The translations under genes and the position numbers were made by a program. From positions 86,237 to 150,236 of the forward strand of contig CAITNF010000013.1 in NCBI GenBank assembly GCA_903893745.1: a DNA stretch of 64,000 nt, given 5' to 3'. The DNA comes from an uncultured Actinomycetes bacterium (lineage in GTDB: Bacteria; Actinomycetota; Acidimicrobiia; Acidimicrobiales; RAAP-2). Shown here one piece after another: positions 27,012 to 34,934 of the stretch. The notes beneath the pieces are model-generated. The model had not been told where the DNA came from. It searched no databases and saw only the letters and a list, made by a program, of their open reading frames with translations. Numbering within the stretch: the first letter of the stretch is position 1; each line of letters starts with the position of its first letter.

Positions 27012-27808
27012 GCGACTACCTCTCCTGCGGGGCAAACGAGCAACTCACGAAGTTGCACGGCCGCCTCAGCGTCATGTACTCGAACCATTGTGGCACCTTG
27101 GAGCATGGCCCACGCGGCCGACGCAATCGAACCCTCTAAACGCTCCTCCACGCCCAGCTCTTGGACCCCCAGACGACTGAGGAACTGCTTACGACTGGTC
27201 CCAATGAGCAGGCCCGCCCCGTAGCGCTGGGCCAGTGCCGCAAATCGATCAGTGTGCGCCAGCAGGGTCAAGTTGTGTTCGAGCGTCTTGCCAAATCCGA
27301 TTCCCGGATCGAGCCAGAGCTGGCGTATCGTCGCGGTGCGCGCGCGAGCGGCGACCCCGTCGAGAAACGCTTCGATCTCACCCACGACGTCGTCGTAGGT
27401 CGGATTATCTTGCATAGTTCGCGAGTCACCCTGTCGGTGCATGGCGACGTACCCCACGCCGAGTTCACCGGCCACGTTGAGCAGTGTGCACGACACGTCG
27501 TTCACTACGCAGGCTCCCGCCGCCACCGCGGCCCTCGCAACCTCTTCTTTTTGAGTATCGACCGAGACCGGGCCCAGCGCGCTTAACGCTTCGACCACGG
27601 GCACGACGCGTGTCAACTCCTCATCAACGCTCACCGCCGTAGCCCGGGGGCGCGTCGACTCACCACCGACGTCGACGATGTCGCATCCCACGTCAAAGAG
27701 CGTGCGGCCCCTCGCGACTGCTTCAGCGACCGAGCTGGAACGCGAATCAGGGAAAAAAGAGTCGGGAGTGACGTTGACAATTCCCATTATTTGGGGACTC
27801 AGCGCCAC
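27008..27808 (-). CDS. folP: Dihydropteroate synthase
   Basis: The protein has 266 residues: MGIVNVTPDSFFPDSR, DIVDVGGESTRPRA, PVSVDTQKEEVARAA and LWLDPGIGFGKTLEHNL, with GTSRKQFL near the end. It condenses dihydropterin pyrophosphate with p-aminobenzoate and is the sulfonamide target. It overlaps folE by ten bases. Confidence 0.97.
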   Translation of the reverse strand: MALSPQIMGIVNVTPDSFFPDSRSSSVAEAVARGRTLFDVGCDIVDVGGESTRPRATAVSVDEELTRVVPVVEALSALGPVSVDTQKEEVARAAVAAGACVVNDVSCTLLNVAGELGVGYVAMHRQGDSRTMQDNPTYDDVVGEIEAFLDGVAARARTATIRQLWLDPGIGFGKTLEHNLTLLAHTDRFAALAQRYGAGLLIGTSRKQFLSRLGVQELGVEERLEGSIASAAWAMLQGATMVRVHDAEAAVQLRELLVCPAGEVVA

Positions 27809-28380
27809 GTCGACCTTCGCTCGTGGATGTACTGCAGGGCCTCGGCGCGATACGACGCGTCGTCACGAAAGACTCCTCGCACCGCTGACGTCACGGTGGT
27901 CGCGCCCGCCTTCTTCACGCCCCGCATCGACATACAGAAGTGCTCGGCCTCGATGACGACGATCGAGCCGCGCGGTTGGAGCTCTCGCTCCATCGCTTCG
28001 ACAATTTGGGTCGTCATACGCTCTTGCACCTGCAGACGTCGCGCGAAGCCTTCGACTAATCGAGCCATCTTCGAGAGTCCCGTAATGCGACCTTCGGGCC
28101 CGGGGAGATAGGCCACGTGAGCGAGTCCCACGAAGGGCACGAGGTGGTGCTCGCAGAGCGAAGTAAAGGGAATGTCGCGAACCATGACCATTTCGTCGTG
28201 ACCGGCTTCGAACGAGACGCGCAGGTGTTCACCCGGGTCGCCTTCGAAGCCCTCGAAGAGTTCGACGTACATGTCCGCCACACGGCGCGGGGTGTCAACG
28301 AGTCCGTCACGAGTGGCGTCCTCGCCAATGGCGTCGAGCAGTTCGCGCACCAGCGACTGGACCCGGGCGCGGTCGACCAC
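27799..28380 (-). CDS. folE: GTP cyclohydrolase I
   Basis: The protein has 193 residues: DATRDGLVDTPRRVADMYVELF, ITFTSLCEHHLVPF-like sequence IPFTSLCEHHLVPFVG with zinc-binding Cys and His, GLSKMARLVEGFARRLQVQERMT and AEHFCMSMRGVKKAGA. It opens GTP to dihydroneopterin triphosphate, the first folate step. ftsH, which sits between hpt and folE in many actinobacteria, is missing. Confidence 0.97.
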   Translation of the reverse strand: MVDRARVQSLVRELLDAIGEDATRDGLVDTPRRVADMYVELFEGFEGDPGEHLRVSFEAGHDEMVMVRDIPFTSLCEHHLVPFVGLAHVAYLPGPEGRITGLSKMARLVEGFARRLQVQERMTTQIVEAMERELQPRGSIVVIEAEHFCMSMRGVKKAGATTVTSAVRGVFRDDASYRAEALQYIHERRSTWR

Positions 28381-28382
28381 GA

Positions 28383-28952
28383 CTAGGCCTGACCGGTAAA
28401 GGTGTAAATCGCGTCGAGGTTGCGGTAGCGCTCATTGACGTCAAGTCCGTAGCCCACGACGAACGTGGAGGGAATTGAAAACCCTACGTACTTAAGGTCT
28501 TGCTCGACTCGCTGCTCGCCCTCTTTGAGTAACAGCGCGCAAACTTCGAGGCTGCGCGGGCTGCGAGCCCCGAGATACTGACGCAGGTAGTTAAGGGTCA
28601 GACCCGAGTCCACGACGTCTTCGACGATTAACACGTCACGTCCAGCAAGGTCCACGTCGAGGTCCTTGACGATGCGCACGACGCCGCTCGTCTTGGTCGC
28701 GGCCCCGTAGGACGACACGGCCATGAAGTCAATCTCGACGGGTAGTTCAATGGCGCGCATGAGGTCGGCCATGAAGTTAACGGCCCCCTTCAACACGCAC
28801 ACCAGCAGGGGTGGATTCTTGGCGTAGTCCCGGGTGATGGCTTGGCCGAGTTCGAGTACTCGAGCCTTTACATCCTTAGCGGCCACGACGACCTCACCGA
28901 GATCGTGCGCGGCCCAGTGCGCCGTGAAGTTGGCGTCATCGTGCGGTCCCAT
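28383..28952 (-). CDS. hpt: Hypoxanthine phosphoribosyltransferase
   Basis: The protein has 189 residues. LLVCVLKGAVNFMADLMRAI forms the PPi loop, FMAVSSYGAATKTSGVVRIVKDLD a flexible loop, and VLIVEDVVDSGLTLNYL the PRPP-binding motif. It salvages hypoxanthine and guanine to nucleotides. It lies two bases upstream of folE and 23 bases downstream of tilS, the conserved tilS-hpt pair. Confidence 0.95.
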   Translation of the reverse strand: MGPHDDANFTAHWAAHDLGEVVVAAKDVKARVLELGQAITRDYAKNPPLLVCVLKGAVNFMADLMRAIELPVEIDFMAVSSYGAATKTSGVVRIVKDLDVDLAGRDVLIVEDVVDSGLTLNYLRQYLGARSPRSLEVCALLLKEGEQRVEQDLKYVGFSIPSTFVVGYGLDVNERYRNLDAIYTFTGQA

Positions 28953-28975
28953 GTCTGGCCAGCGTAGTTGAGCGG

Positions 28976-29863
28976 CTACTCCAGCGTGAGCCGTTGGTCA
29001 CGACGAGCCAGACGCCGTGAGCCGCTGAGCTCAGTCGCGACCACGTCACCACGCACGACGGCCATGGCTCGCTCGATCTCGTCGGCACTGGGCGGATGGT
29101 GACCATCACCCGCGTCGTCACTACGCAAGACCGTGCGCAGCCAGCGGCGCAGCCGTGCGTCGGGCCACGCACGGAGAATTCGACAGTCCGCATCGACGAG
29201 GTCGAGAGCGTGGTCGGGGGCGCTTAACTCCTCGAGCCAACGACGGTCCTCCCCCAGTACTCGGGCCTGGCGGGCCAGAATTGGCACCACGTCACGCCCG
29301 GCAATGTCGTCTAGAAGGGCCAGCAGTTCGTGACGCACTCGATTGCGCTGAAAGCTCGGATCATCATTGGTCTCGTCGTGACGAGGCTCAAAGTCACTGC
29401 GACGAACAAAGTCGTGCAGCGGCGCTCGGCGGATATCTCGAAGCGGCTTCGTCGGATCGCCCACCATGGGCGACAGCCCGTCCACCCCCGCGCCGCGCAT
29501 CATGTTGAGGAGCACCGTCTCGGCCACGTCGTCCATGGTGTGGCCCGTCAGGACTCCCTTGGGCAGTGCGTGACGACGCGCCGAGCGAGCCCGGGCTTCA
29601 AAGTTGCCGCCCGGTTCGACCGTGACGTCGTGACGCACGAAGGCCACGCCCAGTGCGCCACAGACCGACTCGACGAAGTCGGCGTCCGCGCCGCTCGTGG
29701 CGCGAGCGTGGTGATCAACGTGATGCACCGTCACGACTAGTTCGGCCTCACGCGCGAGCAACAACAGACCGAGTGAATCGGGTCCACCCGACACCGCAAG
29801 GTCCACGCGCGACCCCGACGGGGGAAAGTAACAGCTCTCCAGTAGCGGTGCGCTCGTCGTCAC
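28976..29863 (-). CDS. tilS: tRNA(Ile)-lysidine synthase
   Basis: The protein has 295 residues. The PP-loop is DLAVSGGPDSLGLLLLA, followed by VTVHHVDHHARATSGADADFV, LTGHTMDDVAETVLLNMMRGAG, and RNRVRHELLALL. TilS changes C34 of the AUA-reading tRNA-Ile to lysidine and is normally essential. The protein lacks the long C-terminal domains of E. coli TilS, as is usual in actinobacteria. Confidence 0.94.
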   Translation of the reverse strand: MTTSAPLLESCYFPPSGSRVDLAVSGGPDSLGLLLLAREAELVVTVHHVDHHARATSGADADFVESVCGALGVAFVRHDVTVEPGGNFEARARSARRHALPKGVLTGHTMDDVAETVLLNMMRGAGVDGLSPMVGDPTKPLRDIRRAPLHDFVRRSDFEPRHDETNDDPSFQRNRVRHELLALLDDIAGRDVVPILARQARVLGEDRRWLEELSAPDHALDLVDADCRILRAWPDARLRRWLRTVLRSDDAGDGHHPPSADEIERAMAVVRGDVVATELSGSRRLARRDQRLTLE

Positions 29864-29872
29864 GTCCGTAGG

Positions 29873-30703
29873 TTACGCAACGACGCATCGGGCCCGATGC
29901 TCACGTCGAGCGTTCACCAGTCGCGCCGCCAGGTAGGACACGGACGAGAGCGCCGTAATCCAGAAACTCACCGGCCCGCCGAGCCAGACGCCAAAGAAGA
30001 GGCCGAGCCACGCACTCGCGAGCGCGAGTGCGCTCGAGAGCGCCAGGGCTCGAAGAGGCCGATTCGTGATGACCTCGGCCGCGGCCGCGGGGGCCACCAA
30101 CAGTGAAAAGACCAACAGCACGCCGACTACCTGAATGGCGACCACGGTCGTCACCGCGAGGAGCAACAAAAAGGCCAGCGACAGTTTTCGCGCGGAGAGT
30201 CCCCGCGACGCCGCCGACTGGGCGTCAATCGACACGAAGAGTAGCGGTCGATAGATCACCGATACCGCGACGACGACCAGCAGCGATAACAGCGCCACTA
30301 GTCCTACGTCGCCCCACGAGACCCCAAGAATCTGTCCAAAGAGAATGGAGTACGTCGCGTTTGCGTACCCGCTGTAGAGCGAGATAAATAAGACACCAAG
30401 TCCGAGAGCCGCAGTGAGCGTCACACCCACTACCGCGTCACGGTCGTCGAGTTTGGCTCCACCGAGGCCAATCAAGAGTCCCGCACCCACACAAAAGGCC
30501 AAGAGACCCACGACCGGCGAGAGTCCGAGCCACACGGCACCCGCGGCGCCCGCAAATCCCACGTGGCCAATGGCGTGCGCGGCAAATGCCTGACGACGCA
30601 GCACAACGAAATAGCCCACCGCCCCGGCCGCCAGGGCCACGGCCGTGACCGCGTAGAAGGCGTGTTGCACGAACGAGAGCGCGACTAGCTCGTGAAGACT
30701 CAT
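29873..30703 (-). CDS. znuB: Zinc ABC transporter permease (ABC-3 family)
   Basis: The protein has 276 residues and about eight membrane helices, with the family stretches RRQAFAAHAIGHVGFAGAAGAVWLG and LLLVFSLLVAPAAAAEVIT. It forms the inner-membrane channel with ZnuC as ATPase and ZnuA as binding protein. ATGA overlaps the znuC stop. The divergent zur and Zur-like boxes identify zinc as the likely substrate. Confidence 0.92.
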   Translation of the reverse strand: MSLHELVALSFVQHAFYAVTAVALAAGAVGYFVVLRRQAFAAHAIGHVGFAGAAGAVWLGLSPVVGLLAFCVGAGLLIGLGGAKLDDRDAVVGVTLTAALGLGVLFISLYSGYANATYSILFGQILGVSWGDVGLVALLSLLVVVAVSVIYRPLLFVSIDAQSAASRGLSARKLSLAFLLLLAVTTVVAIQVVGVLLVFSLLVAPAAAAEVITNRPLRALALSSALALASAWLGLFFGVWLGGPVSFWITALSSVSYLAARLVNARREHRARCVVA

Positions 30704-31551
30704 GCGGACGGGTCCGTGTAAAGGTCACCCAGGTGCTCGTGGGCTAGTTCGTTCGAGTGATCGTGTCCGTGCGGATGAGGGTGCGCAAACTCCTCTTCGA
30801 GTCCCACAATGACGCGTCGGCCCCTCGGAGTCACGATGATCTCAATAGGGTGTCCGTACAGGTCGCTCAAGACCTCTTCGTTCACTACGTCGTTGATCGC
30901 TCCGCTGCGCACCTGACGACGTGCAATCCACAACACCTGGTCAACCAGGGGCGCCAGGGGATTGAGATCGTGCGCCACGACGAGCACACCCGCTCCGGTT
31001 GTAGTGCGAATCAAATGAATAAGGTCAACAATCTCGGCCTGCGCCGTGAGGTCGAGACCCGCGAGGGGCTCGTCGAGCAAGAGCAGTCGCGGCTCAAAGA
31101 CCGTCGCGTGCGCCAGCGCCGCGCGCTGGCGCTGGCCACCCGACAGCGTACGCAGAGGTCGATCGGCGAACGACGTGGTGCCCGTCATGGCCAAAGCCCG
31201 CGCCACGACTTCGTCTTTCGTCTTATCGCGACGCCAGCCAAAGCGCGGACCGTCGTAGCCGAGCCCCACGTAGTCACGAGCAGTAATGGTCGAGAGTTCG
31301 TCGGCGTGACGCGACTGGGCCAGCAGACCAACCGCACGATTGCCACGGTGTGGCGACGCGCCCAACACTTCGAGCGACCCTTCGCTGAGTGGCGCCAGAC
31401 CCAAGATGACGTTCAACAGCGTGGACTTGCCCGCACCGTTGGGACCGAGCACGGCCGTTACCGTGCCCGGTTCGAGCGAAAAGTTTGCGCCACTCCAGAT
31501 CGTGCGCCCACCCAGGTTCACGGCTCCGTCACGCATCACCAGCAGACTCAC
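30700..31551 (-). CDS. znuC: Zinc ABC transporter ATP-binding protein with His-rich tail
   Basis: The start is GTG 31551 overlapping the znuA stop (GTGA); the track start at 31611 is too long. The protein has 283 residues with Walker A GPNGAGKST, signature LSGGQRQRAALA and Walker B LLLLDEPLAGLD. The C-terminus holds HPHPHGHDHSNELAHEHLGD, a histidine-rich segment likely to bind or sense zinc. It powers the ZnuB channel. Confidence 0.94.
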   Translation of the reverse strand: MSLLVMRDGAVNLGGRTIWSGANFSLEPGTVTAVLGPNGAGKSTLLNVILGLAPLSEGSLEVLGASPHRGNRAVGLLAQSRHADELSTITARDYVGLGYDGPRFGWRRDKTKDEVVARALAMTGTTSFADRPLRTLSGGQRQRAALAHATVFEPRLLLLDEPLAGLDLTAQAEIVDLIHLIRTTTGAGVLVVAHDLNPLAPLVDQVLWIARRQVRSGAINDVVNEEVLSDLYGHPIEIIVTPRGRRVIVGLEEEFAHPHPHGHDHSNELAHEHLGDLYTDPSA

Positions 31552-32426
31552 GAGAGGCACCCCTCTTGATGCAGATCGGCCCGCATCGTGCCGATGATTC
31601 CACCCAACCATTGGGTGTAGGTACCCGTGCGCATCGTTTCAGTGACGTTGAGGACCGGTACGTGGACCGACTTGGCCCGAGCGACCAGTTGCGCGGTCAG
31701 TGGCGTCGCCGTTTGCACGTTATTGACGAGAAAGGCCACGTGATTTCTTAATTGGTCCAGTGCGGTCGCGAGGTCGCGCACCGTCGGGTCCACGCCGTTA
31801 CCGATGGCGAGGCGCAGCAACCGGGGCGTCACGACGTTCAGGCCCAGTGCACTCAGCAGATAACCAGTGACGTCCTCGGTCGCGGCCACCGCGACGCCGG
31901 CACAGGCGTGGTGCACGACCACGAGCGTTCGCGCAATCATTGACAGCGCCAGCTCGAGCGACTTCGCACGCTTGGCAACTCCCGGGAGGTTCCCGTGCCG
32001 ATTCAAGAGCGTGCTGAACGTGGCGACAAACTTCTGGGCCGCCGACACGTCGTAAAAGAAGTGGGGATTGGCGCCCAACTTCGCGTGCACCATGGTCGCG
32101 ACGTTGAACACCGTTGGCGCGCTGGAACGTCCTTGGACCAACTTGGAGAGCCAGGTGTCATACCCGGCACCATTGACGATCACGATGGAGGCGCTCGCCA
32201 CGTGGGCGGCGTCAGTGAAGGTGGCTTCATGTTGGTGCGGGTCGGCGTTCGGGTCTGTCACCAGTGAGACCACTGTGGCGTCGGGCCCCGCCACCTGACG
32301 CGCAAGTGCGGCCCACTGCGTCACCCCGGTCACGACGATTGGTCGACTACTCGCACCGGCCGGGCTCGATCCCAGCGCGGCCAGCATCGCCACGAGCGTC
32401 AGCGGGAGTAGCCTGTTTAGAATCAT
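31548..32426 (-). CDS. znuA: Zinc ABC transporter substrate-binding protein
   Basis: The start is ATG 32426 (MILNRLLPLTLVAMLAALG), which gives a clean signal peptide. An upstream ATG at 32450 and a TTG at 32462 are in frame but lie inside promoter and operator sequence. The protein has 292 residues: VTGVTQWAALARQVAGP, the metal-ligand loop DPNADPHQHEATFTD, SIVIVNGAGYDTWL and VVVHHACAGVAVAATEDVTG. It captures zinc outside the membrane. The second His-rich loop of some ZnuA proteins is not seen. Expression is probably leaderless and repressed by Zur when zinc is ample. Confidence 0.92.
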   Translation of the reverse strand: MILNRLLPLTLVAMLAALGSSPAGASSRPIVVTGVTQWAALARQVAGPDATVVSLVTDPNADPHQHEATFTDAAHVASASIVIVNGAGYDTWLSKLVQGRSSAPTVFNVATMVHAKLGANPHFFYDVSAAQKFVATFSTLLNRHGNLPGVAKRAKSLELALSMIARTLVVVHHACAGVAVAATEDVTGYLLSALGLNVVTPRLLRLAIGNGVDPTVRDLATALDQLRNHVAFLVNNVQTATPLTAQLVARAKSVHVPVLNVTETMRTGTYTQWLGGIIGTMRADLHQEGCLS

Positions 32427-32430
32427 TCCA
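32418..32430. promoter_or_regulatory. Zur-like box 1, over the znuA start
   Basis: TAGAATCATTCCA is a near-palindrome with core GAATnATTC. It covers the znuA ATG. Box 2 is TGGAATCATTCTA, so the two boxes face each other across 11 bases. Confidence 0.7.
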
Positions 32431-32433
32431 ACT

Positions 32434-32462
32434 AAACTATCTGGAATCATTCTAAAATTCAA
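32434..32462 (-). promoter_or_regulatory. znuA promoter
   Basis: The minus strand has TTGAAT (32457-32462), 17 bases, TAGTTT (32434-32439), then AGTTGGA and the ATG. The start site would fall at or next to the start codon, implying a leaderless mRNA. Confidence 0.55.
32442..32454. promoter_or_regulatory. Zur-like box 2, within the znuA promoter
   Basis: TGGAATCATTCTA lies 24 bases from box 1, measured start to start, and between the znuA -35 and -10. It is 31 bases from the zur ATG on the other strand, so one Zur complex could block both genes. Confidence 0.7.
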
Positions 32463-32485
32463 GTTGAGGACGGTACGCTGAAACT

Positions 32486-32878
32486 ATGACCTCTACCCGA
32501 AATACCGCTCAGCGACGTGAGGTCATTGACTCACTCGCCCGAGTGCAGGGCTTCATTAGCGCCCAAGATCTCCACGGTCTCATTGGACGCGCCGGGGGCA
32601 AGATTGCCCTGGCCACGGTCTACACCCAACTGCGCAAGCTGGCCGAACACGGCGAGGCCGACGTCGTGATGACCGACCGTGGCGAAAGCCTCTATCGACG
32701 TTGCGTCGTTGACGTGCACCATCATCATCTGGCCTGTCGATCGTGTGGCGCTACGGTCGAAATTGACGCGCCCGAGATTGAACGCTGGTCGCGTGACGTA
32801 GCGCAACGTCATGGCTACCACGATCTGCGTCACGTGCTCGAACTGAACGGAATCTGCGCCGCGTGCCTGTCGAAGTAG
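32486..32878 (+). CDS. zur: Zinc uptake regulator of the Fur family
   Basis: The protein has 130 residues. The winged helix is TAQRREVIDSLARVQGFISAQDLHGLIG...IALATVYTQLRKLAEHG, and the metal-binding part is VDVHHHHLACRSCGATVEI, closing with GICAAC, giving the structural Cys4 site (CRSC and CAAC). It is the only regulator between znuABC and pgeF-murL-murD2. The ATG follows TACGCTGAAACT, without a Shine-Dalgarno. Position over the paired boxes makes autoregulation likely. Confidence 0.93.
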   Translation: MTSTRNTAQRREVIDSLARVQGFISAQDLHGLIGRAGGKIALATVYTQLRKLAEHGEADVVMTDRGESLYRRCVVDVHHHHLACRSCGATVEIDAPEIERWSRDVAQRHGYHDLRHVLELNGICAACLSK

Positions 32879-33618
32879 CGCTAAGCGCCACCGAGCGAGG
32901 CGGCCTCACGGTCTATCCGTTGGACGGTGCTCGCGAATTGGGCGTCGATGCCTTCGTCACCTCTCGCGACGGCGGCGTGAGTGGCGGACCCTACGAGTCG
33001 TTGAATCTGGGACTGCACGTGGGCGACCTCGACGAGCACGTCATCGAGAACCGTCGTCGCGTCGCGGCCGCTATCGGCGTCACCAGTCTCGTGACCGTTC
33101 GTCAAGTACACGCTATCCACGTCGTTCTGGTTAACGGACCTCTCGAGGAACCTGTTGAAGCCGACGGACTCGTCACGGACGAAGCCGACCTTGCGCTAGC
33201 TATTCTCGTCGCTGACTGCATCCCCGTACTGCTGATCGACCGCGCGACGTCACGGTTTGGTGTCGTGCACGCGGGCTGGCGCGGACTCGCGAGTGGCGTA
33301 CTGGCGGCCGCGGTGCAACAGTTCGCACCCGAGGCAGCGCTGCACGCGTTTCTCGGTCCCGCCATTGCGCCCGAGCATTACCAGATTGGACCGGAAGTCG
33401 CGCAACATTTTCTTGATGTTCCCGAGGCCCTTCTCGCCGACCGCGACGATCGATCACGACTCGACCTACGTCACGTCGCGACCGAGCAACTCCTCGGTCT
33501 CGGTCTCGGCGCCAACCATATTGAAGTGAGTCGCCAGAGTACGGGTGGCCCCTTCTTTAGTGACCGAGCGCAGCGCCCGTGTGGTCGTTTTGCCCTCGTC
33601 GCGAAGCGAGCGTCGTAG
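32863..33618 (+). CDS. pgeF: PgeF/YfiH-family peptidoglycan editing factor (laccase-domain protein)
   Basis: The protein has 251 residues from GTG 32863, overlapping zur by 16 bases. The DUF152/laccase-domain signatures are RDGGVSGGPYESLNLGLHVGD, VRQVHAIHVV, VADCIPVLLID and VVHAGWRGLASGVL, which hold the His-Cys-His metal site. E. coli YfiH removes L-Ser wrongly added to UDP-MurNAc, and other members act on purine nucleosides. Location directly before murL and murD2 favours the peptidoglycan role here. It is co-transcribed with zur. Confidence 0.9.
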   Translation: MPVEVALSATERGGLTVYPLDGARELGVDAFVTSRDGGVSGGPYESLNLGLHVGDLDEHVIENRRRVAAAIGVTSLVTVRQVHAIHVVLVNGPLEEPVEADGLVTDEADLALAILVADCIPVLLIDRATSRFGVVHAGWRGLASGVLAAAVQQFAPEAALHAFLGPAIAPEHYQIGPEVAQHFLDVPEALLADRDDRSRLDLRHVATEQLLGLGLGANHIEVSRQSTGGPFFSDRAQRPCGRFALVAKRAS

Positions 33619-33647
33619 CATGAGGACGTGATGGCCGGGGCATTCGC

Positions 33648-34934
33648 GTGAGACAACGGGCACAACTCTTCTCCTACGTGGGGCTCGAGCAACACGACCA
33701 GACTCTCGTGGCCCACTACGAACTCGACGACTACCGATTTATCGAGTCCGTCACGTTCGAGGGGGCCGTCACACTCGACTCGTCCGCCGTGCGCGCCGTG
33801 GCGAACCTCTGGTACTTGGTCGCGGGACTTTCGTACTACAAGGCTGGGGCGGCCTACCGAATAGATTTGGGCGCGACCTGCGTTGGTCCGAACGGGCGAG
33901 CTCTCTTCGAAGCTGCGTTGCACGACGGACTCGGCGAGTTCCGCTATCGCAACGAACTGCCACTACACGACGTCACCATCGAAGGCGGTGCTGCGGGCGA
34001 GCAACTCGACGGCACGTTCGATACCAGTCGAGTGCTCACGCCCTTTGGTGGGGGCATCGACTCGGTCGTGACCACGCATCAACTCCAGGGTCTCGTTGAC
34101 CAGGCGCTCTTTGTCGTCAGTCCCGAGAGTGGACGTTTTGGTCCGCTCGAGGCTACGGGTGCGGTCACTGGTCTCGAGGTCGTGCGCGCCACGCGGTCAC
34201 TCGACCCGCAGATTCTGTCCGGTGACCCCGCACTCTTCACTGGACACGTACCGGTCACCGCCATGGTTTCGCTCTTGGCCGCGGTTGCGGCCCTGGGCAC
34301 GGGTCGCGGCGGTGTGGCAATGAGTAACGAACACTCGTCATCCGCGCCGAATCTTCGCTGGATGAATCGTGCGATTAACCACCAGTGGAGTAAATCATGG
34401 GTCGCCGAAGAACTACTTCGCGATGCACTGAATGAAATTCTCGGGCCGCAGTTTGAGTTTGCGAGTTACCTGCGTGATCGCAGCGAACTCTGGGTGGCAA
34501 AAGTCTTTAGTGAACTCACCAGTTACCACCAGGTCTTTCGCAGTTGCAACCGAGCCTTTAGCCAAGAGCGAACGAATCGGGCGATCGACTGGTGTGGTGA
34601 GTGTGACAAGTGCCTCTTCATCAATCTCATCCTCGCGCCGTTCCTATCGCGCCCAGCTCTGAAGGCCATCTTTCACAGTGAACCCCTCGCCAATCCACGC
34701 CTCGAATCGCAGTTGCGAGCACTCGTAAACGTCGGACTGGACCACAAGCCGTTCGAATGCGTGGGCGATCCCGACGAAAGTGCGGTAGCGCTCGAGCGCG
34801 TCAGCGCCATGTCCGAATGGTCCGACGTACCCCACTTGGCCGCTACTGCTCGACTGGTGCAGTCAGACCGAAGTTTTGACCAGCTCCTCGAACCACAAGG
34901 GATCAGCCGTGTTCCGGCCCACTGGCTTCGCTGA
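33648..34934 (+). CDS. murL: UDP-MurNAc-L-Ala-L-Glu epimerase
   Basis: The protein has 428 residues from GTG 33648, with a weak ribosome site. Recognisable MurL features are the PP-loop-like LTPFGGGIDSVVT, AMSNEHSSSAPNL and INHQWSKSWVAEELLRDAL, and the Cys cluster WCGECDKCLFINLILAPFL. MurL, described in Xanthomonas, epimerises the terminal L-Glu of UDP-MurNAc-L-Ala-L-Glu to D-Glu. Its partner MurD2 is encoded immediately downstream with a 26-base overlap. The route replaces MurI glutamate racemase plus MurD. Confidence 0.9.
   Translation: MRQRAQLFSYVGLEQHDQTLVAHYELDDYRFIESVTFEGAVTLDSSAVRAVANLWYLVAGLSYYKAGAAYRIDLGATCVGPNGRALFEAALHDGLGEFRYRNELPLHDVTIEGGAAGEQLDGTFDTSRVLTPFGGGIDSVVTTHQLQGLVDQALFVVSPESGRFGPLEATGAVTGLEVVRATRSLDPQILSGDPALFTGHVPVTAMVSLLAAVAALGTGRGGVAMSNEHSSSAPNLRWMNRAINHQWSKSWVAEELLRDALNEILGPQFEFASYLRDRSELWVAKVFSELTSYHQVFRSCNRAFSQERTNRAIDWCGECDKCLFINLILAPFLSRPALKAIFHSEPLANPRLESQLRALVNVGLDHKPFECVGDPDESAVALERVSAMSEWSDVPHLAATARLVQSDRSFDQLLEPQGISRVPAHWLR

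Noticed and set aside
34876-34908. TTG start for murD2
   Set aside because: GTG 34909 has AAGGGAT in front and begins the normal MurD N-terminus; the upstream part overlaps murL further and has no homologous look.
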